Below, one piece after another: positions 22,396 through 31,627 of a stretch of 64,000 nucleotides of DNA (position 1 is the first letter of the stretch; each line of letters opens with the position of its first letter). Position numbers and translations under genes: made by a program. Source of the DNA: Plasmodium coatneyi (lineage: Eukaryota > Apicomplexa > Aconoidasida > Haemosporida > Plasmodiidae). Below the pieces are notes generated by a model. It ran no database searches. It was given only the letters and a program-made list of their open reading frames with translations, and had not been told where the DNA came from. Location: positions 682,001 through 746,000 of the forward strand of contig NC_033563.1 in NCBI RefSeq assembly GCF_001680005.1, in the 5' to 3' direction.

Positions 22396-23459
22396 GTGGA
22401 GTGGGAAAGTATATCACACTGAGGGAGAGGGTAACGGGTAAAAAATAAATCTGTGTAGGTTACACTTCGTTACCGCACTGCAGTCTGGAGTGGGGGTTAT
22501 CTACTGGATCCTCCCCCTCATCCCTACGGCGCAGCGACATTTCACAAAAAAATGATCCCTATTCCCAATTTAGTGGCTCCTTTTAAAAATGTATGTTCCT
22601 GTAGAGGGGGAGGAAAAGAAAAACAAGGAGCACTTTCCCTCTCTCTCACCCTCGTTCTGCCTTCTCCCCCTTGCCGGTGAATGTTTATGCATGTAGGAGG
22701 CACTACTCAATTTAGCAGCTACAAAACTAAGGGCATCTTTCAATGTGTGATTTGTTTATCTGTTGCATGGAGCCTCCTGCAGTAGATGAAACAGCCCCTA
22801 CGCATGTTTACAACTAGTGCATTTTTTTTTTGTGTCGAATCGATTGCGGCACGACGGGGCCAAGCGGCGCGCCACAAAATGTGGGGGACGTCCCGCTTAG
22901 AAGCGGAATGAACATCGAGGGATGAGTAAACGTTGGCTTCCCTTGTTAAATTGTTCAGTCCCAAGCGGTGTACACTTTTGTAAGAAGGCAATTTTGTGTT
23001 TTTTTTTTTTTTTTTTTTTTTTTTCTTAATTGTTTTGCTCTTTTTCGCAGCTGAATGGAGGACCTGTGAGAGAGAATTACTATTCGCTGTGCAGCAGAAT
23101 GACATACGGAGTGCCGCTGCGTGAGTTCTCTTTGATTCACTTTTGTGCCTTCCCCACGGGTTACCCGATGAGCGGAACTGTCGTATGCGCCAGGGCATCC
23201 CGCGGTGGAGCTTTTGCAGTTGACGTTAGGGGAATCACCACATGCAAGTAGCCCAAACAGCACATACTACTCTACGTGGTGGCACCCCTCTGTATGTGTA
23301 AATTCTCATGAGAGCATCTTCACATGTGCCTGTCCTCACATGTATGTGCTGCTCGGCTGCCGCTCCCCGACTGAGCGACATGACAAACGGGTAGAGGAAC
23401 ACATCCCCCCGCTTGCCCGAAAAAAATAGCCTTTTCCGTGAAGTGCCAAGGAAGCGATT
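22396..23459. other. Divergent promoter region between the acidic protein and the Sel1 protein
   Basis: No gene is supported. A T run of about 26 lies near 22999-23024. Minus-strand frames at 22740-23263 are broken by the homopolymer and show no protein features. Confidence 0.5.
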
Positions 23460-26188
23460 ATGATAAGAGTTTCTTCTGCTGTGGCTACACTGCTCCTCTA
23501 CGCTCTAAAGACAATCCATGGGTATAACGTAATAGAGAACAACACCAATTTTTTGTTTACGGGTAAGGATGCTCAAGTGTGGGGGGGAGAAGCCGAACGG
23601 GTGGAGTGGCCCGGAGGCGGTAGCGCGCTGGAGAGTGCCGCGGCATTTTTGAAAAACAGCTGGACGGAGGAGGACCATGTGAAAAGCGGCGATGTGCAAA
23701 TAGACCAGGTGCACCATTTCGGAAGTGGTAACCACAGTGCGGAAGAAAGCCCAAACGGTCGTCAATTCCCCGAGCGAAACGACGGAAGTGGCCACGATGG
23801 AGAGGACGAAAGAGCCAAGCTGTTCAATCTAGCCATGGAACTTAAAGACGGATCAAACAACAGGAAGAAAAACGTGAACAAAAGCATAAGCATCTTCGAG
23901 CAACTCATCCTCGGGAAGAAGGACAACATAACCTCATCGTCCTACTACGAACTGGGAAAAATACACTTCATTGGTTATAAGAATTATTTTTTTTCTTACA
24001 AGAGGAATGTAAAGTTGAGCATTCACTATTTGGAAAAAGCTAGTCGGATGAGGAACCCAGCCGCTCTCCACTTTTTAGGTTTCATTTATTTTTTTGAGTT
24101 CAACGTCCAGGGGGAGGGGGGTGGCCAAAAGAGTGCTAACGAGTGCGAACAGAAAGGTAGCCACTTACATGGTGATGAAAGGGATAGGGAACCCCCCCCT
24201 GGGAAGAATAATAGAACGAAAATTATTATGAGAAACCCGAAAAGGAAGTACCTCTCCAGGGGGAAGACCAGTACTAGTGGCAATAACAGTAGTAGTAGCC
24301 GCACACGTAGTGACCCCCCAGCTAGCCAAAATGAAAGGACGATCAATCCACTGATCAGAACTTCCATGGAATATGAACTGCAGGCCTGCGCACACAACTA
24401 CACCCCGTCCGTTCTAGCCATTGCCTACAAGTATCTCTACGGGATTAACCTAACCAGTAGCTGTGAAAAGGCAAAAGATTTCTACAAAAGCGTAGCCGAA
24501 AAAGTTATGAATTCAGACTACATAAACGTACCTCTCTCCGAGATGGACGTGCTGAATGTAGACAACCTGAGCATGCAGAACGAAATCAACAATATGAAGG
24601 ATAACGAGGAGGACGTTTTAGAATTCCTGAACGAGCAGATAAAAGGGGGAGACGTAATGGCTATGTATGATTTGGGAAAAAAATATAAAGAGGAGAGGAA
24701 CTTTAGCAAAGCGTTTGAATACATTAACGAGGCGTCTAAGAAGAACAACGCGCTGGCGCAGAAGGAGCTGGGCATCATTTATCTTTACGGGTACGGCACG
24801 CAGAAGGACGTGAGGAAGAGCATCGAAAGTTTCTCCAAGGTGAGCACTATACCGCGAGGAGCGACTTCGTGGAGCACGTGCCGGATTGCTTCACCGATCA
24901 GTGAATCCATTCGTGGGTTAACCCGATTCACCGCTTTATGCACTTTATGCACTTTATCCACTTTACCCGTTTTAACCACTTTACCCCCCTTACCCTTAGG
25001 CGGCCGCCGCGGGCGACGTGGAGTCCAAGTGTTACCTCGGCTACATCTACTACTTCGTAGACGACCATAGAGACGTGCAGCAGGCGCTCAAGTATCTAAT
25101 AGAGGCAGCCAACCACGACTACGGAGAAGCCTTTTTCTTCCTCGCGGAAATCATCCTGGATGTTTCCATTAAAAAGCACTACATTGCCGACACCGTGTAC
25201 CGCACCATTTTCAAATTGTATGAACATGCGGCTGATCTGGGTTACGTGCAGGCCTACTTTCGAGAAGCTCAACTATACGAAATAGGGAAGGGGGTGCAGG
25301 CATCCTGTCTGAATGCGGCCCTGTCGTATAAGTTCGTGGCAGAGAGTACCATGTGGACCAATCAAATTAGGGAAGGTAATCGGGAAGGTCACCAGGAAGG
25401 CCACCTGAGGGGATGCGCCGAAGTTAGAGGGAATACCCTTTTTATCGTGTGTATATTTTCTCGTGTTCACCTCATGCACACCATTCTAAATGCACGTACC
25501 TCCCCCGCAGGCATGAACTACTACGTGCAGAAGGACTACATAAAGGCCTTCTACACCTACGCCCTGGCCGCCTATGAAGGGTACGAGGTTGCACAGAGCA
25601 ATTTAATATACATCTACCGGAAGAACGGGTTCAACAGTTTCATAAAACCAGAGAAGGTCATGCAGATGCTGCACCTCTTGTATAAGCAGGGCAATTACAA
25701 AGCGTTGTACGAAATTGGGAAGATATACAAACAAGAGAATAAGGACAACGTGGCAGTTAGTTACCACAAGTTGGGGTTGAACAAGGGCGACCTGCGTAAC
25801 CTCGTTCCCCTATCTGTATATTATGAGAAGAATATGGATCCGGATAGGTACGCTTGCCGCACTGTTACGTAGCTACGCTGAGGGGGGGGGGGGGTTATTT
25901 TCCATTCGTTTGTCGCCTCCCCTACTGTGACTTACCCACACACACATACATATATGCATATACATATACACACATACGTATATGCACATGTTACGCCCAT
26001 TTCACCGCAGGGCCCTGAAATACCTCAACTACTTCCTGAAGCAGAGGACGAGGGAGAAACCTTCGAGCACCACCAAGGTGGAGAAAATGAGGACCATTCT
26101 GGAAAGCTCCCTCTTGTACTTTCGTAAGTTTAAGTTACTTTTTAAAAGCTTCTATTCAGGGAGACAGAAAAAAGGAAGTACCACGTGA
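23460..26188 (+). CDS. Sel1-repeat ER protein (HRD3/SEL1L-like), four exons
   Basis: Exons 23460-24839, 25000-25375, 25511-25847 and 26011-26188 join in frame to give 756 residues. A signal peptide (MIRVSSAVATLLLYALKTIHG) opens the protein. Tandem Sel1-type helical repeats follow, recognisable from SSSYYELGKIHFIGYKNY, NPAALHFLGFIYFFE, NALAQKELGIIYLYGYGTQKD, SKCYLGYIYYFV, GYEVAQSNLIYIYRKNG and similar blocks spaced about 35-40 residues. A low-complexity insertion of about 80 residues (about 215-295) interrupts the array. SEL1L/HRD3 proteins are lumenal partners of the HRD1 ubiquitin ligase in ER-associated degradation. The model ends without a clear C-terminal membrane helix (LLYFRKFKLLFKSFYS is only partly hydrophobic), so it could be another lumenal Sel1 protein. 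Confidence 0.85.
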
Positions 26189-26615
26189 GGAGACACCAGC
26201 GATGGAATCCGCTAAAACGGAACCTACGCAGGGGGTAGCTATTTTAAAAATAAAAAAAAACTGAAAACAAATTCTCCGTTGGCAGACATGTGGACAGCCA
26301 GCTATGCATATTACGTTGCGCCCTTTCGGGGAGCGACCTCATGTGGCTTCATTCCCCTTGGTAAACACATTCGCCCCATTTGGACGCCAACCCAGCTGCA
26401 TACCAATTGTGTGCAAGCGGGGCAGGGGTAGTCATTTTTTTTTTTCCTTTTTTTTTGAACAAGTTTGACGTTTGTATTTTCATTTCGCTTTAAAATTGAA
26501 CGTTTAACGTTTCCAAGGTGGGAAACTCGGTGTGCACTTTTTTTTTTTTTTTTTTTTTTTTTACGTCCTGGCGGTGACAAGTCATTGCGCCTATCGGCTG
26601 ATCCGTCGTTTCCTC
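26189..26615. other. Convergent 3' region
   Basis: This spacer lies between the ends of the Sel1 gene (+) and the next gene (-). It holds a T run of about 24 near 26539-26562. No gene is seen. Confidence 0.5.
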
Positions 26616-27341
26616 CTACTCATGGTAGTTCTCCTTGGACGTCTCCATCTCCGACGGGGCATACACATAACTGTTGCTGGAGTAACTCATGAAGTCGTCA
26701 TCAACTACGTCGACGTTGGTCGGTTCCAATGCGTCCCTGCGTGGCTTCTCCCCCCGTTGCAGTGTTTCTCCCTCCTCGGCATTACCACCCGGGGGGGGGA
26801 TGACGTCCCTCTTGATCATCTTCGAAATGTTTAAAATATCATTGTAGGGGAACTTTAGGAGCGAGTAAAAATTGCTCATTTTTTTTTTGTCATAGTAGTT
26901 GTACGGGAATTGCGGGTACTCGTAATGGAACAAGTCTGGGTATTCATCGAAGTGGAGTTGGTCTATTTTGCTCAGCGCGGCGCCGTTGCGCGCAAGGTCA
27001 GCACTGCTAACATTGCTAACATTGCTAACATCGGTAGAGCCGCCCTGGTTGGTGCCCACATTGATCCGGCCAACTAACCACCTGCATTCAATGTCGTCCC
27101 TCAAAATGTCGGCCACCTTTTTACTCTGCAACACTTCATCTGGGATGTGTGTGATGTTGGTCCCCTTCTGCTCCTTGGTTAGGAATTCAGCCCATTCGTT
27201 CAAAATGGTCTTCATGTTTCCTTTCTTAAGCACAGTTATTTCTTCATTCTTGAAAATTTGGAACCTTTTTAGGAGCAGCTTTTGCAATTCCAAAAAGCGC
27301 AGGTTGGCCAGCATGCGGAAGTGCGCCTCCGATCGGAACAT
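26616..27341 (-). CDS. Unrecognised 241-residue protein
   Basis: A single uninterrupted exon starts MFRSEAHFRMLANLRFLELQ. The N-terminal third is predicted helical and basic (ELQKLLLKRFQIFKNEE, LNEWAEFLTKEQ) and suggests a small globular fold. A SNVSNVS repeat of three or four units near residue 105-112 comes from a ctaacattg triplication. The middle is rich in Tyr/Phe/Pro (FHYEYPQFPYNYYDKKK), and the C-terminus is acidic and disordered. There is no signal peptide, membrane segment or catalytic motif. I do not recognise the family. Confidence 0.75.
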   Translation of the reverse strand: MFRSEAHFRMLANLRFLELQKLLLKRFQIFKNEEITVLKKGNMKTILNEWAEFLTKEQKGTNITHIPDEVLQSKKVADILRDDIECRWLVGRINVGTNQGGSTDVSNVSNVSSADLARNGAALSKIDQLHFDEYPDLFHYEYPQFPYNYYDKKKMSNFYSLLKFPYNDILNISKMIKRDVIPPPGGNAEEGETLQRGEKPRRDALEPTNVDVVDDDFMSYSSNSYVYAPSEMETSKENYHE

Positions 27342-27745
27342 CGTTTCGTCCCAAAAACGTCTCGTGCTACGTTGTATGTTATCTGTTAAAGATGGACCCT
27401 ATCGGGTAACTGCTGATAACTGTATGACAATTATAAAAATACAGAAAAATAAAATTTCCGGCTGTTGTTAATGCGCCACCACCGCGGTGCGATTGAAGCT
27501 GCCAGATGGGACAGATTCTCTTATTGAGACAAATAACTCTCTATCATTTCGAGAAAGAGCCAGGAAAAGACACCACTCAGATCTATTCCAAAAACGTTCG
27601 GGACGTATTTCTGCAGTAGGGAAAAAGGGGTGAATATAAATGGTGCACACGAATGGTGTATTTTTTTTTTTTTTATGACTTGTTCATATTTTTTTTCCAT
27701 TTTTCCACTTTTTGTGTGTTTTTTTTTTTTTTTTTTTTTTTTTTC
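27342..27745. other. Spacer with poly-T runs
   Basis: No gene. T runs occur at about 27660-27674 and 27720-27744. It holds the 5' region of the 241-residue gene and the 3' UTR of the YGGT gene. Confidence 0.5.
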
Positions 27746-28569
27746 TCATTTTTGGCTAGTTACATGGAAAAACTGGACGTATCCATTCGTGTAGGTGAAA
27801 ATGTACGAAAAGGGGTTGAGGTGGGGGTTGATTTGGGGCAGCCACTCTAGCAGGCATCTAATGTAAATTATAAATTTGTATATTCTGCAAAAGGGGGGGG
27901 AAGAAGTGGGCGATTTGAAGGTGGCTTCTTGTTTTAGCAGCGCCAGGAACAACAGCAACTGTTACACGTGTGTATACATACATATATACGTACACACCCC
28001 TCCTTACCTTACGAAGTGCAAAGCAGACAACCTCAGGCTTTTTATATTATTTTTAAAATACCTGCGGGGGGAAGCGGTAGGGGAATGATGCTGAAAATGC
28101 GGCGTGTGCGCAAATGTGAGCAAGGAAAAGGCGTGTGTTCAAACGAATTGCATTTTATTTTTCATGCGTTACTTAATAACTATGGACAGGGCGGGGTTGC
28201 TAATTAGGTGCAACTTGAAGGCATCTTCTCTTTTAGAGAAATCCTGTGAGGGGGAGGGGGGGTATCCGGCAGTGTCATGAGCACACATAGGGGTGAGAGA
28301 AGTAAACACGTGGGCGAAGTATGCACGTGCGATACACACCCCTGTGGAATTACCTTGATTTTCTTGCTCACAAAAACGTTGGTTTTGAAGCTCTTTTGGA
28401 TTTCCTTAATCTTTTTAATGCTGCTGTTGTGCAGGTTTAAAATTTTGTACCGGCTACTTTGTGCAGGAAGTATAAACACTTTAAACTTTAAAATGTTGGG
28501 ATTCTTGTTAAGTACATTTGCATTTGCCACATAAAACAAAAACAACATCAGCACAAATTTCATTTTCAT
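27746..28569 (-). CDS. YGGT-family protein, four exons, likely apicoplast
   Basis: Exons 28569-28354, 28243-28173, 28061-28008 and 27884-27746 join in frame to give 159 residues. The protein starts with a signal peptide (MKMKFVLMLFLFYVANA) followed by a basic Asn/Lys/Ser-rich stretch, the usual bipartite apicoplast leader. The last exon carries the YGGT hallmark: an amphipathic helix ending in RCLLEWLPQINPHLNPFSYI, compared with L-R-x-L-L-S-W-(F/L)-P-x-I-N-P in bacterial YggT and plastid YLMG proteins. These are small inner-membrane proteins; plant YLMG proteins affect nucleoid and thylakoid organisation. Two of the four splice junctions fall within or next to the domain, and two donors look like stop codons when read through (ATTAAGTAA), so simple ORF calling would miss most of the gene. 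Family call is fairly strong; location is inference. Confidence 0.8.
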
Positions 28570-29375
28570 CTTTTTCTACGGATGGGTCTGTGCGCCACCA
28601 ATATGTGTGTAGGGCGGTGCAACGGACTTATGTCACATCTGCCAAGTGTGAACATGGGGAGGACAGTAGATAAATACACATGGGGGAGGGTCTGTCATGA
28701 TGAAGACACTTTGCATATTCGCCAATGGTGCTTGTGTATACTTGGTAGGGTAACAAAGAGGGAAGACCTCAAACTGTTCTTTCCAATTTTCTTTTCGTTC
28801 CCTTCCTCTGTATAATACGCACAGCGGGGAGAGTGATTGTCCTGTTTCTTTTCGCTTCGCAGTGGTGTGGCCTATTTTCGTTTCCCCCCTTTAACCTTCA
28901 ACTATTCTTTCTTTCTTCCCTCGAAATGGTGTATTCATTTGATCTGAAAATCGAGCCCAGTTGATTCATCCGACAAAAAAATAGAAAAGCAAAAAAAAAC
29001 TTGGCAGTTAAGGCGGGATGGTAGTTGTGCGGAACACACTCCCGCTTTGCGCCATAATGATATTTTCAGAGGACGCGTGAACAAGCCCAAGCAGGTACTT
29101 CGAAGCGGAGAAAAAAAAAAGAAAAAGATTCTTTTAAAGAGATCAAACAAAGGCAGCGGGTGTGTTTAGTTGGGTAACATTCGCACAGTGGTTTGCATCC
29201 ATTTGTGCGTAGGTGCAGCTGGCATGTACGCATAATCAAACGCATCAAGCGCATACGCATGGGTATTCGCCCGATGCTAGCGCCAAATGTGCGCATCATA
29301 CACCCGCCCCCCATATGGCAACGCCGAGCAGGTGACTCAGAAAAAAAAAATATGAACAAAAAAAACGCAGACCAG
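28570..29375. other. Spacer between the YGGT gene and the AAA-like gene
   Basis: No supported gene. Short frames on both strands lack domain features. It includes the presumed YGGT promoter and the 3' UTR of the AAA-like gene. Confidence 0.5.
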
Positions 29376-31094
29376 CTAGCCAAATTTTATGAAATGAAAA
29401 AATCGCCCCGCTCTCGTGAGAGAAATATCAAAGTGTTTCAAATCCAAGTCACTTAAAACGATGATGCTGATGTTTTTTTTTTTTTTCCTTCTCATCAGCT
29501 GAATGTGCTTTTCTTTGTAAATTTTTGCCAACTGCTTAATGTCATACGTTACATGTGTTGCTACTTTTTTTCTCTTCAGCGTTTTTTTGGTACCCTCATC
29601 CGTTGAAGATCTCCCCGTGTGATCTGAATCTTCTTCGTACAGGTCTACCTCGGGGGAGTGTTTTTTTTTTTTCACCCGTCTGGCTAGGTTGTCCCCCTTA
29701 CATAGGTTGTGTCCTGTGTTACCTTCGTTGTTGTGTTCACGTTGGGCGGCCGCTCTTCGCTGAGGCTGCCTCCTCTCTGTGCAGTTATCTATGCCATCGA
29801 GGCACAGCAGCAGCGTGGTAAGCAGGCGTCCGTTGTCGTTGGCTTCTCCCCCAGGGTCGTTACCATTGCAGGCACCATCACGGTTATCTCGGTCACCATC
29901 GTGGTGTTCCCCACTCCGCCGCGCCACCACGTCAATCCCGTCAATCACCAGACAGACATTTCCACTGGTCTGCTTCGAAAGCCGCTCACATTTTCGAAAA
30001 ACCTTTAGTATATTCTCCTCCGTTTCGCTAAAGTACAAACCAAAGAGGGTGTTCAAATTTACTGCATGCACGTGCAGGTGGTCTATTTTTTTTAAAAAGG
30101 CGATGAAGGATTTTCTGTCTAGCTTTTCACAGTTGTGTAGGAAGATTTTCGTGTAGTGTTCCAAGTGGTAGATACTTCGTAGGTTGGTGTATTCTTCCTT
30201 CAGGAGAGAAAGGATGAACCAAATTTGCTGAAGGAAGGGCGTCTTTTGTTGGTCTGCGAGGCGGGGGTGGTCTCGTGGTGCCAAATGGGGCTCATCCACC
30301 ACATCACCAACCACTGAATCGACCACAACTTCACGAATTGTTGGATCTGTTGTGTCTCCCTCCTCCACAATATGAAACGCCACATCCGGAGAGCCCCGCC
30401 CCAAGCGCCTTATCAAACCGGACAGGAACAAAGCGTACTCCCTAACCAGTAACCGAGGAGACAAAACAAAGCATAGACACTTTGATTGTTGCGCGTATTT
30501 TATCCTCCTCCTTAGGTCCTCTTTAAAAAACTGAAAATCCCACACCATCTGGCTGCAGTCCAGCAGATGGATCTTCCTCACCTCGAACTCACCATTTGCA
30601 AGGCTAACGTAGTAACTCACTTTTGCTTCAAATTGATCCGAGGCGTATTTCAGTGCGGAAAGTACACGAGTGTAACTGTAACGTTCTGTGACCGCCGCGG
30701 TGTCAGTTGCCCTCTCCTCGCACAGCAAAGCCACAGCGTAGAGCAAATTGTTTTTGCTCCGGACGGTCACGTAGTTGGCGTCCCGCTGTATAACCAAGTG
30801 CCTCTCCGAAATGAACTTTTTTTTTTTTTCTAAAACATTTAAGTCATTCTGTATGAGTAATTCTTTCCCGATCTGGGTAAGGAGAAAGATGACGGGACTT
30901 GACTCCTCGTCATTTTTTTTACCCGTAGCGTGGTCCTCCCCGTTAATGGAATTAACACCACTGATGGTGCTGTTTTTGGATGGGAAGCCACTCCATTCGT
31001 CTACATTTGGAACATACTTACTGTCCTCTGGAATTTTCTCCCTAAGGAGCACCACCAAATTGTGTAACAGCTGAGGATTATTTTGTTTCCTCAT
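29376..31094 (-). CDS. Degenerate AAA-type ATPase-like protein
   Basis: A single exon of 572 residues. The last 230 or so residues line up with an AAA module of the Cdc48/NVL/Pex type. LNTLFGLYFSETEENILKV matches the segment G-P-E-L-L-S-K-Y-V-G-E-S-E-x-N-I-R. VCLVIDGIDVVARR matches the Walker B region, but has DG instead of DE. LLTTLLLCLDGID and ISIIVLSDLDL follow, then SLTRAGRFFHF, matching the R-x-G-R-F arginine-finger motif. Where Walker A (G-x4-GKT) should be there is LHNCEKLDRKSF, with no GKT. A low-complexity charged insertion of about 90 residues sits before sensor 1, and the small helical lid is missing. The protein is probably unable to hydrolyse ATP and may be a scaffold or adaptor. 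The N-terminal half is unrecognised. Confidence 0.75.
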   Translation of the reverse strand: MRKQNNPQLLHNLVVLLREKIPEDSKYVPNVDEWSGFPSKNSTISGVNSINGEDHATGKKNDEESSPVIFLLTQIGKELLIQNDLNVLEKKKKFISERHLVIQRDANYVTVRSKNNLLYAVALLCEERATDTAAVTERYSYTRVLSALKYASDQFEAKVSYYVSLANGEFEVRKIHLLDCSQMVWDFQFFKEDLRRRIKYAQQSKCLCFVLSPRLLVREYALFLSGLIRRLGRGSPDVAFHIVEEGDTTDPTIREVVVDSVVGDVVDEPHLAPRDHPRLADQQKTPFLQQIWFILSLLKEEYTNLRSIYHLEHYTKIFLHNCEKLDRKSFIAFLKKIDHLHVHAVNLNTLFGLYFSETEENILKVFRKCERLSKQTSGNVCLVIDGIDVVARRSGEHHDGDRDNRDGACNGNDPGGEANDNGRLLTTLLLCLDGIDNCTERRQPQRRAAAQREHNNEGNTGHNLCKGDNLARRVKKKKHSPEVDLYEEDSDHTGRSSTDEGTKKTLKRKKVATHVTYDIKQLAKIYKEKHIQLMRRKKKKNISIIVLSDLDLKHFDISLTRAGRFFHFIKFG

Positions 31095-31627
31095 GTAGCG
31101 TTTTCACGGGGGGGTTCGTTGGATTGTATTATCTGAATTTAGCCAACGGGATGCAAAGTAAAAAATAAAATATATACATCCCTGCTTCCATGACAGGTAA
31201 AGCGGAAATTATTTTCAACTGAGTCGTCTCCAAGTGGCGCTGGTGCTACTCCCCTTTTGGGGCATTCTTCCTCCGTGGGGCTAAAAACGTTGCCTTTTTT
31301 TTTTTTTTTTTTTGTTTTTCATTTTTTCTCGTCGAATTTTGGTGGCGCGATGTTATTCGTGGCCCCACGTGTCGTAATGTATAATACATGGGTACATACA
31401 TATATATAGGTGGATATATTTTTTTTTTTTTTTTTCTATTTTTTTCACCCCTTTGTAAAGACCTGTGTGGGGTTCATGCGTCCCCATCATAATTGACCAA
31501 TCTGATCATCACTATTTAGTTAACCAGTAAAATGAGCCTTCCGTGTTAGTGGTGTTTGTGGTGTTCGTGGTGTTCGTGGCGTTCGTGGCGCGTGTTCTTT
31601 TTGCACCGCTGCAGAGTTTACGAGGAA
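31095..31627. other. Divergent promoter region of the AAA-like and GTPase genes
   Basis: T runs lie at about 31297-31313 and 31420-31436. A short tandem gttcgtggtgttcgtggc repeat spans 31555-31592. An in-frame Met at 31556 would translate this repeat as WCSWCSWRSW, which is unlikely as a real N-terminus. An alternative first exon at 31531 (MSLP) can be spliced in frame to 31616. Confidence 0.5.

Noticed and set aside
22740..23263. Possible minus-strand gene with MLFGLLACGDS start
   Set aside because: The frame crosses a 26-base T run, has no consistent splice model and sits in a divergent promoter.
31556..31627. Upstream Met giving WCSWCSWRSW at the GTPase N-terminus
   Set aside because: The sequence is a gttcgtggt tandem repeat and makes an unlikely N-terminus. 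Met at 31628 or a spliced MSLP exon is more plausible.
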